In this document: positions 8,827 to 16,424 of the stretch, piece by piece
Layout of the letters: each line of letters begins with the position of its first letter
Position numbering within the stretch: position 1 is the first letter of the stretch
Source of the DNA: an uncultured Clostridia bacterium
GTDB lineage: Bacteria; Bacillota; Clostridia; Christensenellales; Aristaeellaceae
DNA: 60,501 bases
Reading direction: 5' to 3'
Assembly: GCA_946536315.1 (NCBI GenBank)
Contig: CAMNEH010000003.1
Location: 1 to 60,501 of the forward strand
Made by a program: the position numbers and the translations under genes
The notes under the pieces: generated by a model
What the model saw: the letters and a program-made list of their open reading frames with translations, nothing else
Told to the model about the DNA's origin: nothing
Database searches by the model: none

Positions 8827-8905
8827 ACTGTACAGGCACCATTTGACATACCGCGCTTCACAGGGCTGATCAGGGAGAAGCGCTGATCTGAAAGGGACTG
8901 GAAGT

Positions 8906-10759
8906 ATGAGACGTCATCATTTGCAGGGATTTATGGCCGTTGTCCTCGCGCTCGTGCTGTGCGCCGTGCCGGGGCTTGCCGCGACCATGACGAGCGCTGA
9001 AAGGGAAAGCCTGTATGCTTCTGCCGTCTCGAACCTCGAAACCTATATCGAGACCTACGGCGAGAGCAGTATTTCCCTCGCGGGAATCGGGGAGGTATTC
9101 AGCGGGCTGGGCAGATATGAGCAAAGCCCCGCGCTCCTGTCGTACACAAGGATCCTGGAAAAGCTGGAAAATGACGCGTACGATTACGATCTGATGCTGC
9201 TGCTGCAGATGCTGGACAAGGACACGAAGTTCAAGGCCTATCTGGCGGAAACGCTGAAGGGCTCGGCGATCGGCAGCGTGGAGGAGCTGGCGCTGTACGC
9301 CGCCGGGCGTGAGCATGAATACAACCAGCAGCCTGAAGCCGCTATCGCCGATTATGAGCAGTGCATGAGCTATTTTGACGCCAGCGTCCGCTATTTCGCC
9401 CTGAAATCCGGTCAGGACAAGGCCGCGTACGAGCGCGCGATGGAATGGCTGAACATGGGCGCGTTTGCCCGCGCGTATTATGCCTTTGGCCAGACCAACC
9501 GTTACCAGGACAGCGAGAGCCGCCAGGCGGCCATCGCCGACCTGATCGGGTATGTGCCCGCTTCCGAAACAGACGAGCCGATCTGGGCCACCGAATTCAC
9601 AGCCCGATGCACCGCCACGGAGGCCACACTGACATGGCAGAACGGCGAGCACGTCACAAGGTATTCGGCCGCCTGGCGGCAGAATGGAGAAACCAGCTGG
9701 CATATCACTGACTGCGGTCTGAACACCACTGTCACATTTTCGGGCCTGACCCCGGATACGGATTACGAGTTTTCCCTCCAATCGATCGCCGGTAAGGTAA
9801 ACCTGGGGACGCAGTACGCCTACGCCGCTACCAAATCGCAGGATGGGGTAGCCATCAGCGAAAAGACCTTCCCTGACGCTGGCTTCCGCGCGTATATCAG
9901 CGAAGCGTGCGACCGCGACCATGACGGTTTGCTGAGTGATGTGGAAATCAACAATACCACCGAACTACTGCTCAATAACAAAGGGTGGGCAGACCTCGCA
10001 GGCATAGAATACTTCACGAAGCTGGAAATTCTTTCCTGCACCGGCAACCGGCTGACCAGCCTGGACGTCAGCAAAAACACCGCCTTGCACTCCTTTGGGT
10101 GCGACGGCAATCTGCTGACCAGCCTGGATGTCAGCAAAAACACCAAATTAGTTGAACTGGATTGCAGCGACAATCGGATTGCGAGGCTTGACGTGAGTCA
10201 CAACACAGCATTGGAAGTACTCGTCTGCGACGAGAATCGCCTGACCAGGCTGAACGTCAGCAACAACACCGCTTTGTATTATCTCTCGTGTCAAAAAAAC
10301 CGTCCCATCAGCCTGGATCTCAGCAACAACAGAGCATTGGTGTATTTATGCTGCAGCGACAATCAGCTGACTCGCCTGAATCTCAGCAACAACACCGCTT
10401 TAACCAGTCTCTTGTGCGACAGCAATCAGCTGACCAGCCTGGATCTCAGCAGGAATACTGCGTTACGTTTTCTTGACTGCAGCTTCAACGGACTGACCGG
10501 CCTGGATCTCAGCAACAACACCGCTTTAATCAGGCTGCTGTGTGGTAAGAACGTGCTGACGAACCTGAACGTGAGGAACTGCGCCGCCCTGACCGAGCTG
10601 GTTTGCGACAACAATCAGCTGACCAGCCTGGATGTGAGCAAAAATCCCGCCCTGACCACGCTTGAATGCAGGAGCAATTCCCTGACGAAACTGGATCTCA
10701 CCAAAAACAAGAAGCTGGCGACGCTTTCGACCGATTTTTCAACCAATGTCATCCGCTGA
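8906..10759 (+). CDS. Secreted TPR-FN3 protein with a cysteine-ladder LRR domain
   Basis: A 617-residue exported protein: signal peptide (1-26), helical TPR-like region (about 30-210, with GAFARAYYAFGQTNRYQDS), FN3 domain (about 225-310), a calcium-loop-like DRDHDGLLSDVEI (about 340) and eleven perfect 21-residue LRRs (373-603) of the form LxxLxCxxNxLTSLDVSxNTA. Every repeat carries Cys at the same place, as in the cysteine ladder of Listeria internalin J. This suggests a surface or secreted adhesin. It lies 79 bases after the radical SAM gene, with a TTGACA at 8843-8848 but no good -10, so it may be an end gene of that operon or separate. No cell-wall anchor motif is seen. Confidence 0.85.
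   Translation: MRRHHLQGFMAVVLALVLCAVPGLAATMTSAERESLYASAVSNLETYIETYGESSISLAGIGEVFSGLGRYEQSPALLSYTRILEKLENDAYDYDLMLLLQMLDKDTKFKAYLAETLKGSAIGSVEELALYAAGREHEYNQQPEAAIADYEQCMSYFDASVRYFALKSGQDKAAYERAMEWLNMGAFARAYYAFGQTNRYQDSESRQAAIADLIGYVPASETDEPIWATEFTARCTATEATLTWQNGEHVTRYSAAWRQNGETSWHITDCGLNTTVTFSGLTPDTDYEFSLQSIAGKVNLGTQYAYAATKSQDGVAISEKTFPDAGFRAYISEACDRDHDGLLSDVEINNTTELLLNNKGWADLAGIEYFTKLEILSCTGNRLTSLDVSKNTALHSFGCDGNLLTSLDVSKNTKLVELDCSDNRIARLDVSHNTALEVLVCDENRLTRLNVSNNTALYYLSCQKNRPISLDLSNNRALVYLCCSDNQLTRLNLSNNTALTSLLCDSNQLTSLDLSRNTALRFLDCSFNGLTGLDLSNNTALIRLLCGKNVLTNLNVRNCAALTELVCDNNQLTSLDVSKNPALTTLECRSNSLTKLDLTKNKKLATLSTDFSTNVIR
10022..10714 (+). repeat. Eleven 63-bp LRR-coding repeats
   Basis: 693 bases, exactly eleven units of 63 bases with no indel. 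Each codes for a 21-residue LRR that starts with Leu, has Cys at position 6 and Asn at position 9 (position 7 of the first unit shows small changes). Confidence 0.85.
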
Positions 10760-10795
10760 CCGGCCATGAGGCGGACGGCGCCGAAGCGTCCCGCC

Positions 10796-11188
10796 TCAGA
10801 ATGCGTCGTCCGGGTCCAAAAACGGATCGTCCGGGTCTGAAAACAGGTCGTCCGGGTCTGAACACAAGTCATCGGACAGGTCTGTCATCTGGACGCCGAA
10901 CACCCTCTTCCCCGTGACGCTAACGCCGCCGTTGGACCCGATCATCACCTGCGAACCGAACAAACCGGGTCCCGATACGCCGATGGACTTGCCCGCGGCG
11001 TCGAAGTGCAGCGACTGATTTTGAAACAATCCTGGCATCGACGTGCCGACGACGCGGCCGCTGGCATCGTAATGGGTCATCGTGCCCTTGACCACTCCGG
11101 GCACCGATTGTCCGACATAGCGGCCTTTCTCGTCATAATGCAGCTTGATGCCGCACAGCCCGTCCACCGTGGTCATGTGTTTGGACAT
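10796..11188 (-). CDS. Small repeat protein with an acidic DPDD tail
   Basis: A 130-residue soluble protein with no signal peptide. Residues about 16-80 are three repeats of about 22 residues of the form HYDxxGRxVGxSxPG, and the C-terminus is three 7-residue repeats (SDPDDLF, SDPDDPF, LDPDDAF). The first type recalls short beta-hairpin repeat proteins of unknown function in Clostridia. It has its own strong promoter (11219-11247) and GGGGG upstream of ATG 11188, and is a monocistronic unit convergent with the LRR gene. Function unknown. Confidence 0.7.
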   Translation of the reverse strand: MSKHMTTVDGLCGIKLHYDEKGRYVGQSVPGVVKGTMTHYDASGRVVGTSMPGLFQNQSLHFDAAGKSIGVSGPGLFGSQVMIGSNGGVSVTGKRVFGVQMTDLSDDLCSDPDDLFSDPDDPFLDPDDAF

Positions 11189-11218
11189 CCCGTTTCCCCC
11201 TCTCTGTCTCTTTCCCTG

Positions 11219-11247
11219 ATTATACCGAAGGATTTATTTTATTGCAA
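11219..11247 (-). promoter_or_regulatory. Promoter of the small repeat protein gene
   Basis: On the minus strand, TTGCAA (11242-11247), a 17-base spacer and a perfect TATAAT (11219-11224), about 30 bases before ATG 11188. Confidence 0.75.
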
Positions 11248-11619
11248 CCGGTGGTGGCGGGAATAGCGTACAGCGTATACGCCGACATCACCCCGGTGCC
11301 GCTCTGGCAGGCCAGCACGCCCTTCGGCACTCCGGACTTTGAGCTGCCCAATGACCTGAACGCCATTCAGGCGGAGGCCTTCGCAGGCATCGCCGCCACC
11401 GTGGTGGAGATTCCGGCGGGCTGCGCGTCCATCGGCGACCGCGCTTTCAGCAACTGCCCGAACCTGACGCAGATCCGCATCCCCGCCCGCTGCACCCTCG
11501 GCGAGGACGTGTTCGACGGCTGTCCCCACGTGTACGTTTACGGCGTGACGGGAAGCCCGGCGGAAATCTTCTGCCGCCAGTTCGGCCACTGCGAGTTTGT
11601 GGAAGACAATTTCGATTGA
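11242..11619 (+). pseudogene. C-terminal remnant of a BspA-like LRR protein
   Basis: About 125 codons open from TTG 11242 encode the typical C-terminal end of clostridial secreted LRR_5 proteins: GTPDFELPNDLNAIQAEAF, then SIGDRAFSNCPNLTQIRIPA and a closing CPHVYVYGVTGSPAEIFCRQF. There is no signal peptide, no ribosome binding site and no LRR array upstream. The frame begins inside the promoter of the divergent small gene, so it looks like a truncated copy and not a functional gene. Confidence 0.6.
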
Positions 11620-11654
11620 TGCGGCATGTAGCGCGCAGGACACAGATCATACAG

Positions 11655-11717
11655 AATGCAGAACGCAGAATGTCGAATGAATGGCGCTGGCCATCTTCAC
11701 ATTCTGCGTTCTGCATT
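11655..11717. terminator. Long inverted repeat between convergent genes
   Basis: A perfect 19-base inverted repeat, left arm 11655-11673 and right arm 11699-11717, with a smaller ATGGC/GCCAT hairpin inside the loop. It lies seven bases past the stop of the minus-strand DUF6273 gene and 36 bases past the LRR remnant. It could act as a bidirectional terminator, though neither side has a strong T-run. The arms are built from repeated GCAGAA words that recur in the spacers at about 18804 and 22656. Confidence 0.5.
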
Positions 11718-11723
11718 TTCCGC

Positions 11724-13067
11724 TTACTTTCCCGCCGCCAGGTTGATCCGCATTGCGGGGCGGACGGCGATGGTCTGCGGAGCCTCGGTGTAATAGCCCA
11801 CCGTGCCTTCCGCCTTCACAAATGCGGTGTATCCCTCCACGCGGCCCGGGGAGCGCAGCCACCAGGCACACGCGGGGCTGCCGTTGTTGGTGGTGTATTG
11901 GCTGTCCGTGCGGATGCCGCGCAGGGAAGCGTAGGCCGTGGTCCCCGCCCGCGCCTGTTTGACACTCCGATCGACGCTCACGCCCAGGTAACTGGTTGCC
12001 TGCGCGTAGCTCAGCAGGAACAGCCGTTCTTTCACAGAACCTTGCCACGATGTGGACCAGCCCGGCACGCCCTGGTCTGCGCCGTTATCCACCAGCGTCT
12101 CCAGAATCATGCGTTGTTCCCCGTCGGTGAAGGCAGAGGTCAGGAAGGTCCCGTTCAGCCAGTTTCTGTCCACGCGACGATAACTGCTATAGGGTCCTTT
12201 CTCATAAAACGAATCCAGGCCGTACAGGCTCAGCACCAGACAGGTGATACCATTGGTATCCAGCACCAGCCATTCGATGGGCTCCGGGCCGTTTTCGGCG
12301 TTGCAGTCCTGCTCATAACGGCCAAATGCGATGATGTCGCCCACGCGGACCGACTCGGGCAGCCGCACGGCCGCGGCTTCCTCCGCCGCCCTGCGCTCGG
12401 CCTCCTGCCGCGCTGCTTCCTCCGCGGCTTGGCGCTCGGCCTCTGCCCGCGCTGCTTCCTCCGCGGCTTGGCGCTCGGCCTCTGCCCGCTCCGCTTCCTC
12501 CGCCGCCCTCCGCGCGGCCTCCGCCGCGGCTTCCTCGGCCGCCTTCCGCGCGGCCTCCGCCTGCTCCTCCCTGACGAGCGGGATCAGCGCGATGGTGCGG
12601 TCGATAGCGTCCAGGATCTCCAGCGACTCGTAAATCGCCTGCGCTTCGGCGTACCGCCGGTCCAGCTCCAGCCGCTTCGCTTTGGCATAGCTTTCCAGCG
12701 CCGCGCAGGATGGGAGCTGGCGTTCAGCGAGCTGATCCGTAAACGCCCGGTTTTTCGCCAGGTACGGCAGGCTGTCCAGGCAGCGCCCGATCGCCTCCGC
12801 GTCATCGGACTGCAGCTGGATCACGGTATCCACATAGTACGCGAAGTAGCGCGACAGCTTGTGTGCGCCCAGCTCTCCGAACAGCTGAGCCGCCTCCCGC
12901 AGCTTGCCGGTGTTCATCAGGTCCTGCAGCAGCCCGATGGCCAGCTCATACTGCTGGTCGTAGTTGGTTTCAGCGCCGAAAGCGCTGGGCGGCGACACCG
13001 CCATCGGCACAGCCGCGAGCGTCAGCGCCAGCAGGACGGACAGGAGCGGACGGATGACATGCTTCAT
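11724..13067 (-). CDS. Secreted DUF6273-like protein, paralogue 1
   Basis: 447 residues. Signal peptide (MKHVIRPLLSVLLALTLAAV...), helical N-terminal domain starting NYDQQYELAIGLL, about five Ala/Glu/Arg 13-residue repeats (AAEEAARQEAER type, a long helix like TolA) and one DUF6273-like domain from VGDIIAFGRYEQD to VRPAMRINL with the WWLRSPG motif. ATG 13067 is chosen because GAGG precedes it and the signal peptide starts there; the longer open frame to 13136 lacks a site. It is the most diverged of the eight copies together with the ones at 13100 and 24040. The role is unknown; the domain layout suggests an extracellular stalk with a binding head. Confidence 0.8.
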   Translation of the reverse strand: MKHVIRPLLSVLLALTLAAVPMAVSPPSAFGAETNYDQQYELAIGLLQDLMNTGKLREAAQLFGELGAHKLSRYFAYYVDTVIQLQSDDAEAIGRCLDSLPYLAKNRAFTDQLAERQLPSCAALESYAKAKRLELDRRYAEAQAIYESLEILDAIDRTIALIPLVREEQAEAARKAAEEAAAEAARRAAEEAERAEAERQAAEEAARAEAERQAAEEAARQEAERRAAEEAAAVRLPESVRVGDIIAFGRYEQDCNAENGPEPIEWLVLDTNGITCLVLSLYGLDSFYEKGPYSSYRRVDRNWLNGTFLTSAFTDGEQRMILETLVDNGADQGVPGWSTSWQGSVKERLFLLSYAQATSYLGVSVDRSVKQARAGTTAYASLRGIRTDSQYTTNNGSPACAWWLRSPGRVEGYTAFVKAEGTVGYYTEAPQTIAVRPAMRINLAAGK

Positions 13068-13099
13068 GGTGTTTCCTCTTTCATCGATGACATGAACCA

Positions 13100-14308
13100 T
13101 CAGCGGTTCAGGACGTCCGCGTTCAGGTATACCCACAGCGTGGGACGGACGGCAACACCGGCCAGGTCGACCGCCTCATATCCGACGGTGCAGGACGGAC
13201 TGAACCCCATCGCGCTCCCCTCAGACTCGCCGGGCGAGCGGAGCCACCAGCTGCAAAGCGCTTTGTCCTCTACGTCACTGTACAGTGCGCCGCGCGCGTC
13301 CCGCGCATAGGCGGTGGCCTGGCAGCTCAGCGTGCCTGTGGCGATGCGCCGGGTTTCCGCATAGCTCAGCAGGAACACCCGGTCCTCCGTATCGCTCCAG
13401 CCGGTCACAGGATACATTCCCTGCGCGGCGCTGTTGTCGACGTCCGTGGTCAGGATGCCCTCCCGTTCCCGCGCGCTGAACGCAGCGTTCAGGAAGATCT
13501 CGTTCAGCCACCTGCGGATGTCGCTGTCGCGCCATTGCACCGACGTCGCCTCATGGTGGAAGGGCAGCGCGTTCAGCCCGTACTGGCTCAGCAGCAGCGC
13601 GCGGTCGCCGCGGACCTCCAAAGCGATCCATTCGATGGCTTCCGGGCCGTTGGCAAGGTCATTGTCCTGTTCATAGCGGCCGAAGGTGACTACATCTCCA
13701 GCGGTGATCACGGCCTTCGCGCGCGCCGCTTCCTCAGCCGCCTTGCGCGCCGCTTCTTCAGCGGCCTTCCGTTCGGCTTCCGCCCGCTCCTCCGCCTGGC
13801 GCTGCTCCTCCCTGGCCAGGGGATTCAGCCGGACCGTGCGGTCGATGGCGTCGAGGATGGACAGCGACGCGAAGATCGCCTGCGCCTCCGCATAGCGCTC
13901 CCCCAGCTCCAGCTGCCGCGCTTCCCCGTACCGCCGCAGGTCCGCGCAGCCCGGCAGCTTCCGCGCCGCCAGGTCGGCGGTAAACGCTTCATTCATTTCC
14001 AGAAAATCCAGCGTATCCAGCGCCTCGCCGATGGCCGCCGCGTCGTCCTCCTGCAGCCGGAGGATCACGTCGGTGTAATACACGTAATACCGCGACAAAC
14101 TCTGTGAGCCCAGCTCGCGGAAGAGCCTGGCCGCTTCCCGGAGGTTGTCCGCGTTCAGCAAATCCCTGAGCAGGCCGATGGCCAGCTCATACTGCTGATC
14201 ATAGTTCGCGCCCGAGGCCAGCGCGCCGTGTGGTGACACCACCAGTGGCGACACCGCGAGCGTCAACCCCAGCAGGACGATCAGGAAGGAACGGAGACTG
14301 TGTTTCAT
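13100..14308 (-). CDS. Secreted DUF6273-like protein, paralogue 2
   Basis: 402 residues. Signal peptide, helical N-terminus (NYDQQYELAIGLLRDLLN...LFRELGSQSLSRYY), a short stalk of about two 13-residue repeats and one DUF6273-like domain (VVTFGRYEQD...WWLRSPG...VRPTLWVYL). ATG 14308 is preferred; a TTG three codons upstream lies too close to AAGGA. The stop of the AAA ATPase gene is only 25 bases upstream, so the two are probably transcribed together. Confidence 0.8.
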   Translation of the reverse strand: MKHSLRSFLIVLLGLTLAVSPLVVSPHGALASGANYDQQYELAIGLLRDLLNADNLREAARLFRELGSQSLSRYYVYYTDVILRLQEDDAAAIGEALDTLDFLEMNEAFTADLAARKLPGCADLRRYGEARQLELGERYAEAQAIFASLSILDAIDRTVRLNPLAREEQRQAEERAEAERKAAEEAARKAAEEAARAKAVITAGDVVTFGRYEQDNDLANGPEAIEWIALEVRGDRALLLSQYGLNALPFHHEATSVQWRDSDIRRWLNEIFLNAAFSAREREGILTTDVDNSAAQGMYPVTGWSDTEDRVFLLSYAETRRIATGTLSCQATAYARDARGALYSDVEDKALCSWWLRSPGESEGSAMGFSPSCTVGYEAVDLAGVAVRPTLWVYLNADVLNR

Positions 14309-14333
14309 CGGAGCCAAATCCTTTCACTTTAAT

Positions 14334-15035
14334 TTACTCTTCTTCCAGCAGCCTGTTCAGCAGTCTCTTCCGATCCCGGATGAACATTTCCGTGATCCTG
14401 TAGCTGTCCGTATCCTCATAGTCCACCGGATGGATGGGCCCTGCATCAAAGCTCAGGATCTCCGCATCCGGGATCGCCAGCAGGATGGGAGAATGCGTGA
14501 CGATGATAAACTGCGCGTTCCGTTTCGCGCAGCGGACGATTTCCATCAGCAGGGTCAGCTGCCTCTGCGGCGACAGGGCGGCTTCCGGCTCGTCCAGCAG
14601 GTACATGCCGTTCCCCTGGAAATTGTCCTGCGCGACGGCTAAAAAGCTTTCGCCGTGGGATTTCCGGTGATATTCCCTGGAGACCTCCGCGTAGCCCTCC
14701 TCCGCCGTGGCCACATTGTAAAAGCTCTCCGCCCTCAGGAAATATCCCCATCTTGGCTTTGAGGGATTCCTAATGAGCCTGATCGCGTCGCACAGCTCGC
14801 TGTGGGTATCCCTGGTAGAGAAATGATAGTTTCTCGTCCCGCCCTCGGGGTTAAAGCCATAGGCGACCGCGATCGCCTCTAAGAGCGTCGACTTCCCGCT
14901 GCCGTTCTCCCCCACGAAAAACGTGATCGGCCGGTGGAACGACAGTCCGTCCAGGTCCCGGATGGCGTCGATCTCCCTCAGATAGCTGTCCGGACCGATT
15001 TCATTCCAGTCAATCGAAAGTCCCCGGATATACAT
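14334..15035 (-). CDS. AAA family ATPase, RecF/SMC-like
   Basis: A 233-residue cytosolic ATPase with Walker A GENGSGKST (about 42-50), a Walker B MYLLDEPEAAL (about 148) and a following FIIVTHSP motif, the arrangement of stand-alone ABC/SMC-type AAA proteins such as those next to OLD or toxin-like partners. No partner nuclease is visible. The start follows GGGAGGA closely. It is the only cytosolic, non-DUF6273 gene inside the array, and its AAA fold has no obvious tie to secreted proteins. It may be an insertion into the array. Confidence 0.8.
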   Translation of the reverse strand: MYIRGLSIDWNEIGPDSYLREIDAIRDLDGLSFHRPITFFVGENGSGKSTLLEAIAVAYGFNPEGGTRNYHFSTRDTHSELCDAIRLIRNPSKPRWGYFLRAESFYNVATAEEGYAEVSREYHRKSHGESFLAVAQDNFQGNGMYLLDEPEAALSPQRQLTLLMEIVRCAKRNAQFIIVTHSPILLAIPDAEILSFDAGPIHPVDYEDTDSYRITEMFIRDRKRLLNRLLEEE

Positions 15036-15104
15036 GTCTCCTCCCGCGGCAAATCAAAATGCAATGGCAGCGGCAGCGGCACGGCCATGCGCAACAGACG
15101 GAAA

Positions 15105-16388
15105 TCAGAATCGTCCTGACGTCAGATCGATCCACAACGCGGGGCGGACGCAGACGTCGTCCAGAAGAATGCTGTAGTTTGTGAGCGCGCCGTTGCCGGT
15201 GATGACAGCGGCATTGGTCTCCGTTCTGCCCGGGGAACGCAGCCACCAGCGCCCGGACGCCAAACCGTCTGCCGTTTGCGCGTGATCGGTCGCATACGCG
15301 CCGTGCTTGACGGCATAAGCGGTCGGCGACATCCTGGACTTCACATTCCAGATATCATTTTGGGATGCACCAAGCTCAATATGCGCCTCCGCGCTGCTCA
15401 GCAGGAAGATCTGATCCATGGTCATGTTCTCGCCGTAGGTATCCCAGTCCCCCTCGCTGTTGTCCACCGCCGTCGTCAGGATCGCTGCCTGTTCCTGCGC
15501 GGTGAAGGCCCTGCGGAGAAAATCCCCGTTCAGCCATTGGCGCAGCGAACAGTGTTCCCAGGTGATTTTTTCGTATTGATTGTGATACGGCTGTACGTCC
15601 AGCCCATACCTGCTGAGCAGCAGCGCCCGGTCATCCACTACATTCAGCACCAGCCATTCGATGGCTTCCGAGCCGTTTGACAGGTCGTTGTCCTGCTCAT
15701 AACGCCCAAACAGGAGATGATCCCCGGGAGCGATCCGACGCAGCGTCTCCGCCCACAGCGCTTCAACGATGGCCTTGCGCTCGGCTTCCTCTGCCGCCTG
15801 GCGCTCCGCTTCCTGCCGCGCCGCTTCTTCCGCGGCCTTCCGTTCGGCCTCCTGCCTCGCCGCCTCCTCCGCCGCCTGGCGCTGCTCCTCCCGCGCCAGG
15901 GGATTCAGCCGGATGGCCCGGTCGATAGCGTCCAGAATGGACAGCGACGCGAATATGGCCTTTGCTTCCGTATACCGCTGATTCAGCTCCAGCTGCCGCG
16001 CCTGCCCATACTGCCGCAGGTCCGCGCATCCCGGCAGCTTCCGCTCCGCCAGGTTGGCGGTGAACGCCTCGTTCATCTCCAGGAGGTCCAGCGTGTCCAG
16101 CCCCTCGATCATGGCCGCCGCATCGTCCTCCAGCAGGCTGAGGACCACGTCCGTATAATACGCGTAATAGCGCGCCAGGCTCTGTGAGCCCAGCTCCCGG
16201 AAGAGCTTCGCCGCTTCCCGGAGGTTGTCCGCATTCAGCAGGTCCCTGAGCAGGCCAATGGCCAGCTCGTACTGCTGGTCATAGTTCGCGCCGGAAGCCT
16301 GCGCGCTGTGCAGTGTGCCTGTCAGCGGCGACACCGCGAGCGCCAGCGCCAGCAGGACGGACCAAAGAGCGTGAAGAGGGCGTTTCAT
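15105..16388 (-). CDS. Secreted DUF6273-like protein, paralogue 3
   Basis: 427 residues. Signal peptide, helical N-terminus nearly identical to paralogue 2, about three 13-residue stalk repeats, and one DUF6273-like domain (DHLLFGRYEQD...WWLRSPG...VRPALWIDL). ATG 16388 follows AAGGAAG by eight bases; the longer frame to 16421 has no site. Its tip segment before VRPALW (TNYSILLDDVC) differs from every other copy. Confidence 0.8.
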   Translation of the reverse strand: MKRPLHALWSVLLALALAVSPLTGTLHSAQASGANYDQQYELAIGLLRDLLNADNLREAAKLFRELGSQSLARYYAYYTDVVLSLLEDDAAAMIEGLDTLDLLEMNEAFTANLAERKLPGCADLRQYGQARQLELNQRYTEAKAIFASLSILDAIDRAIRLNPLAREEQRQAAEEAARQEAERKAAEEAARQEAERQAAEEAERKAIVEALWAETLRRIAPGDHLLFGRYEQDNDLSNGSEAIEWLVLNVVDDRALLLSRYGLDVQPYHNQYEKITWEHCSLRQWLNGDFLRRAFTAQEQAAILTTAVDNSEGDWDTYGENMTMDQIFLLSSAEAHIELGASQNDIWNVKSRMSPTAYAVKHGAYATDHAQTADGLASGRWWLRSPGRTETNAAVITGNGALTNYSILLDDVCVRPALWIDLTSGRF

Positions 16389-16424
16389 CAGAAAAACTTC
16401 CTTTCCCGGGCCGAAAATCAAGGA

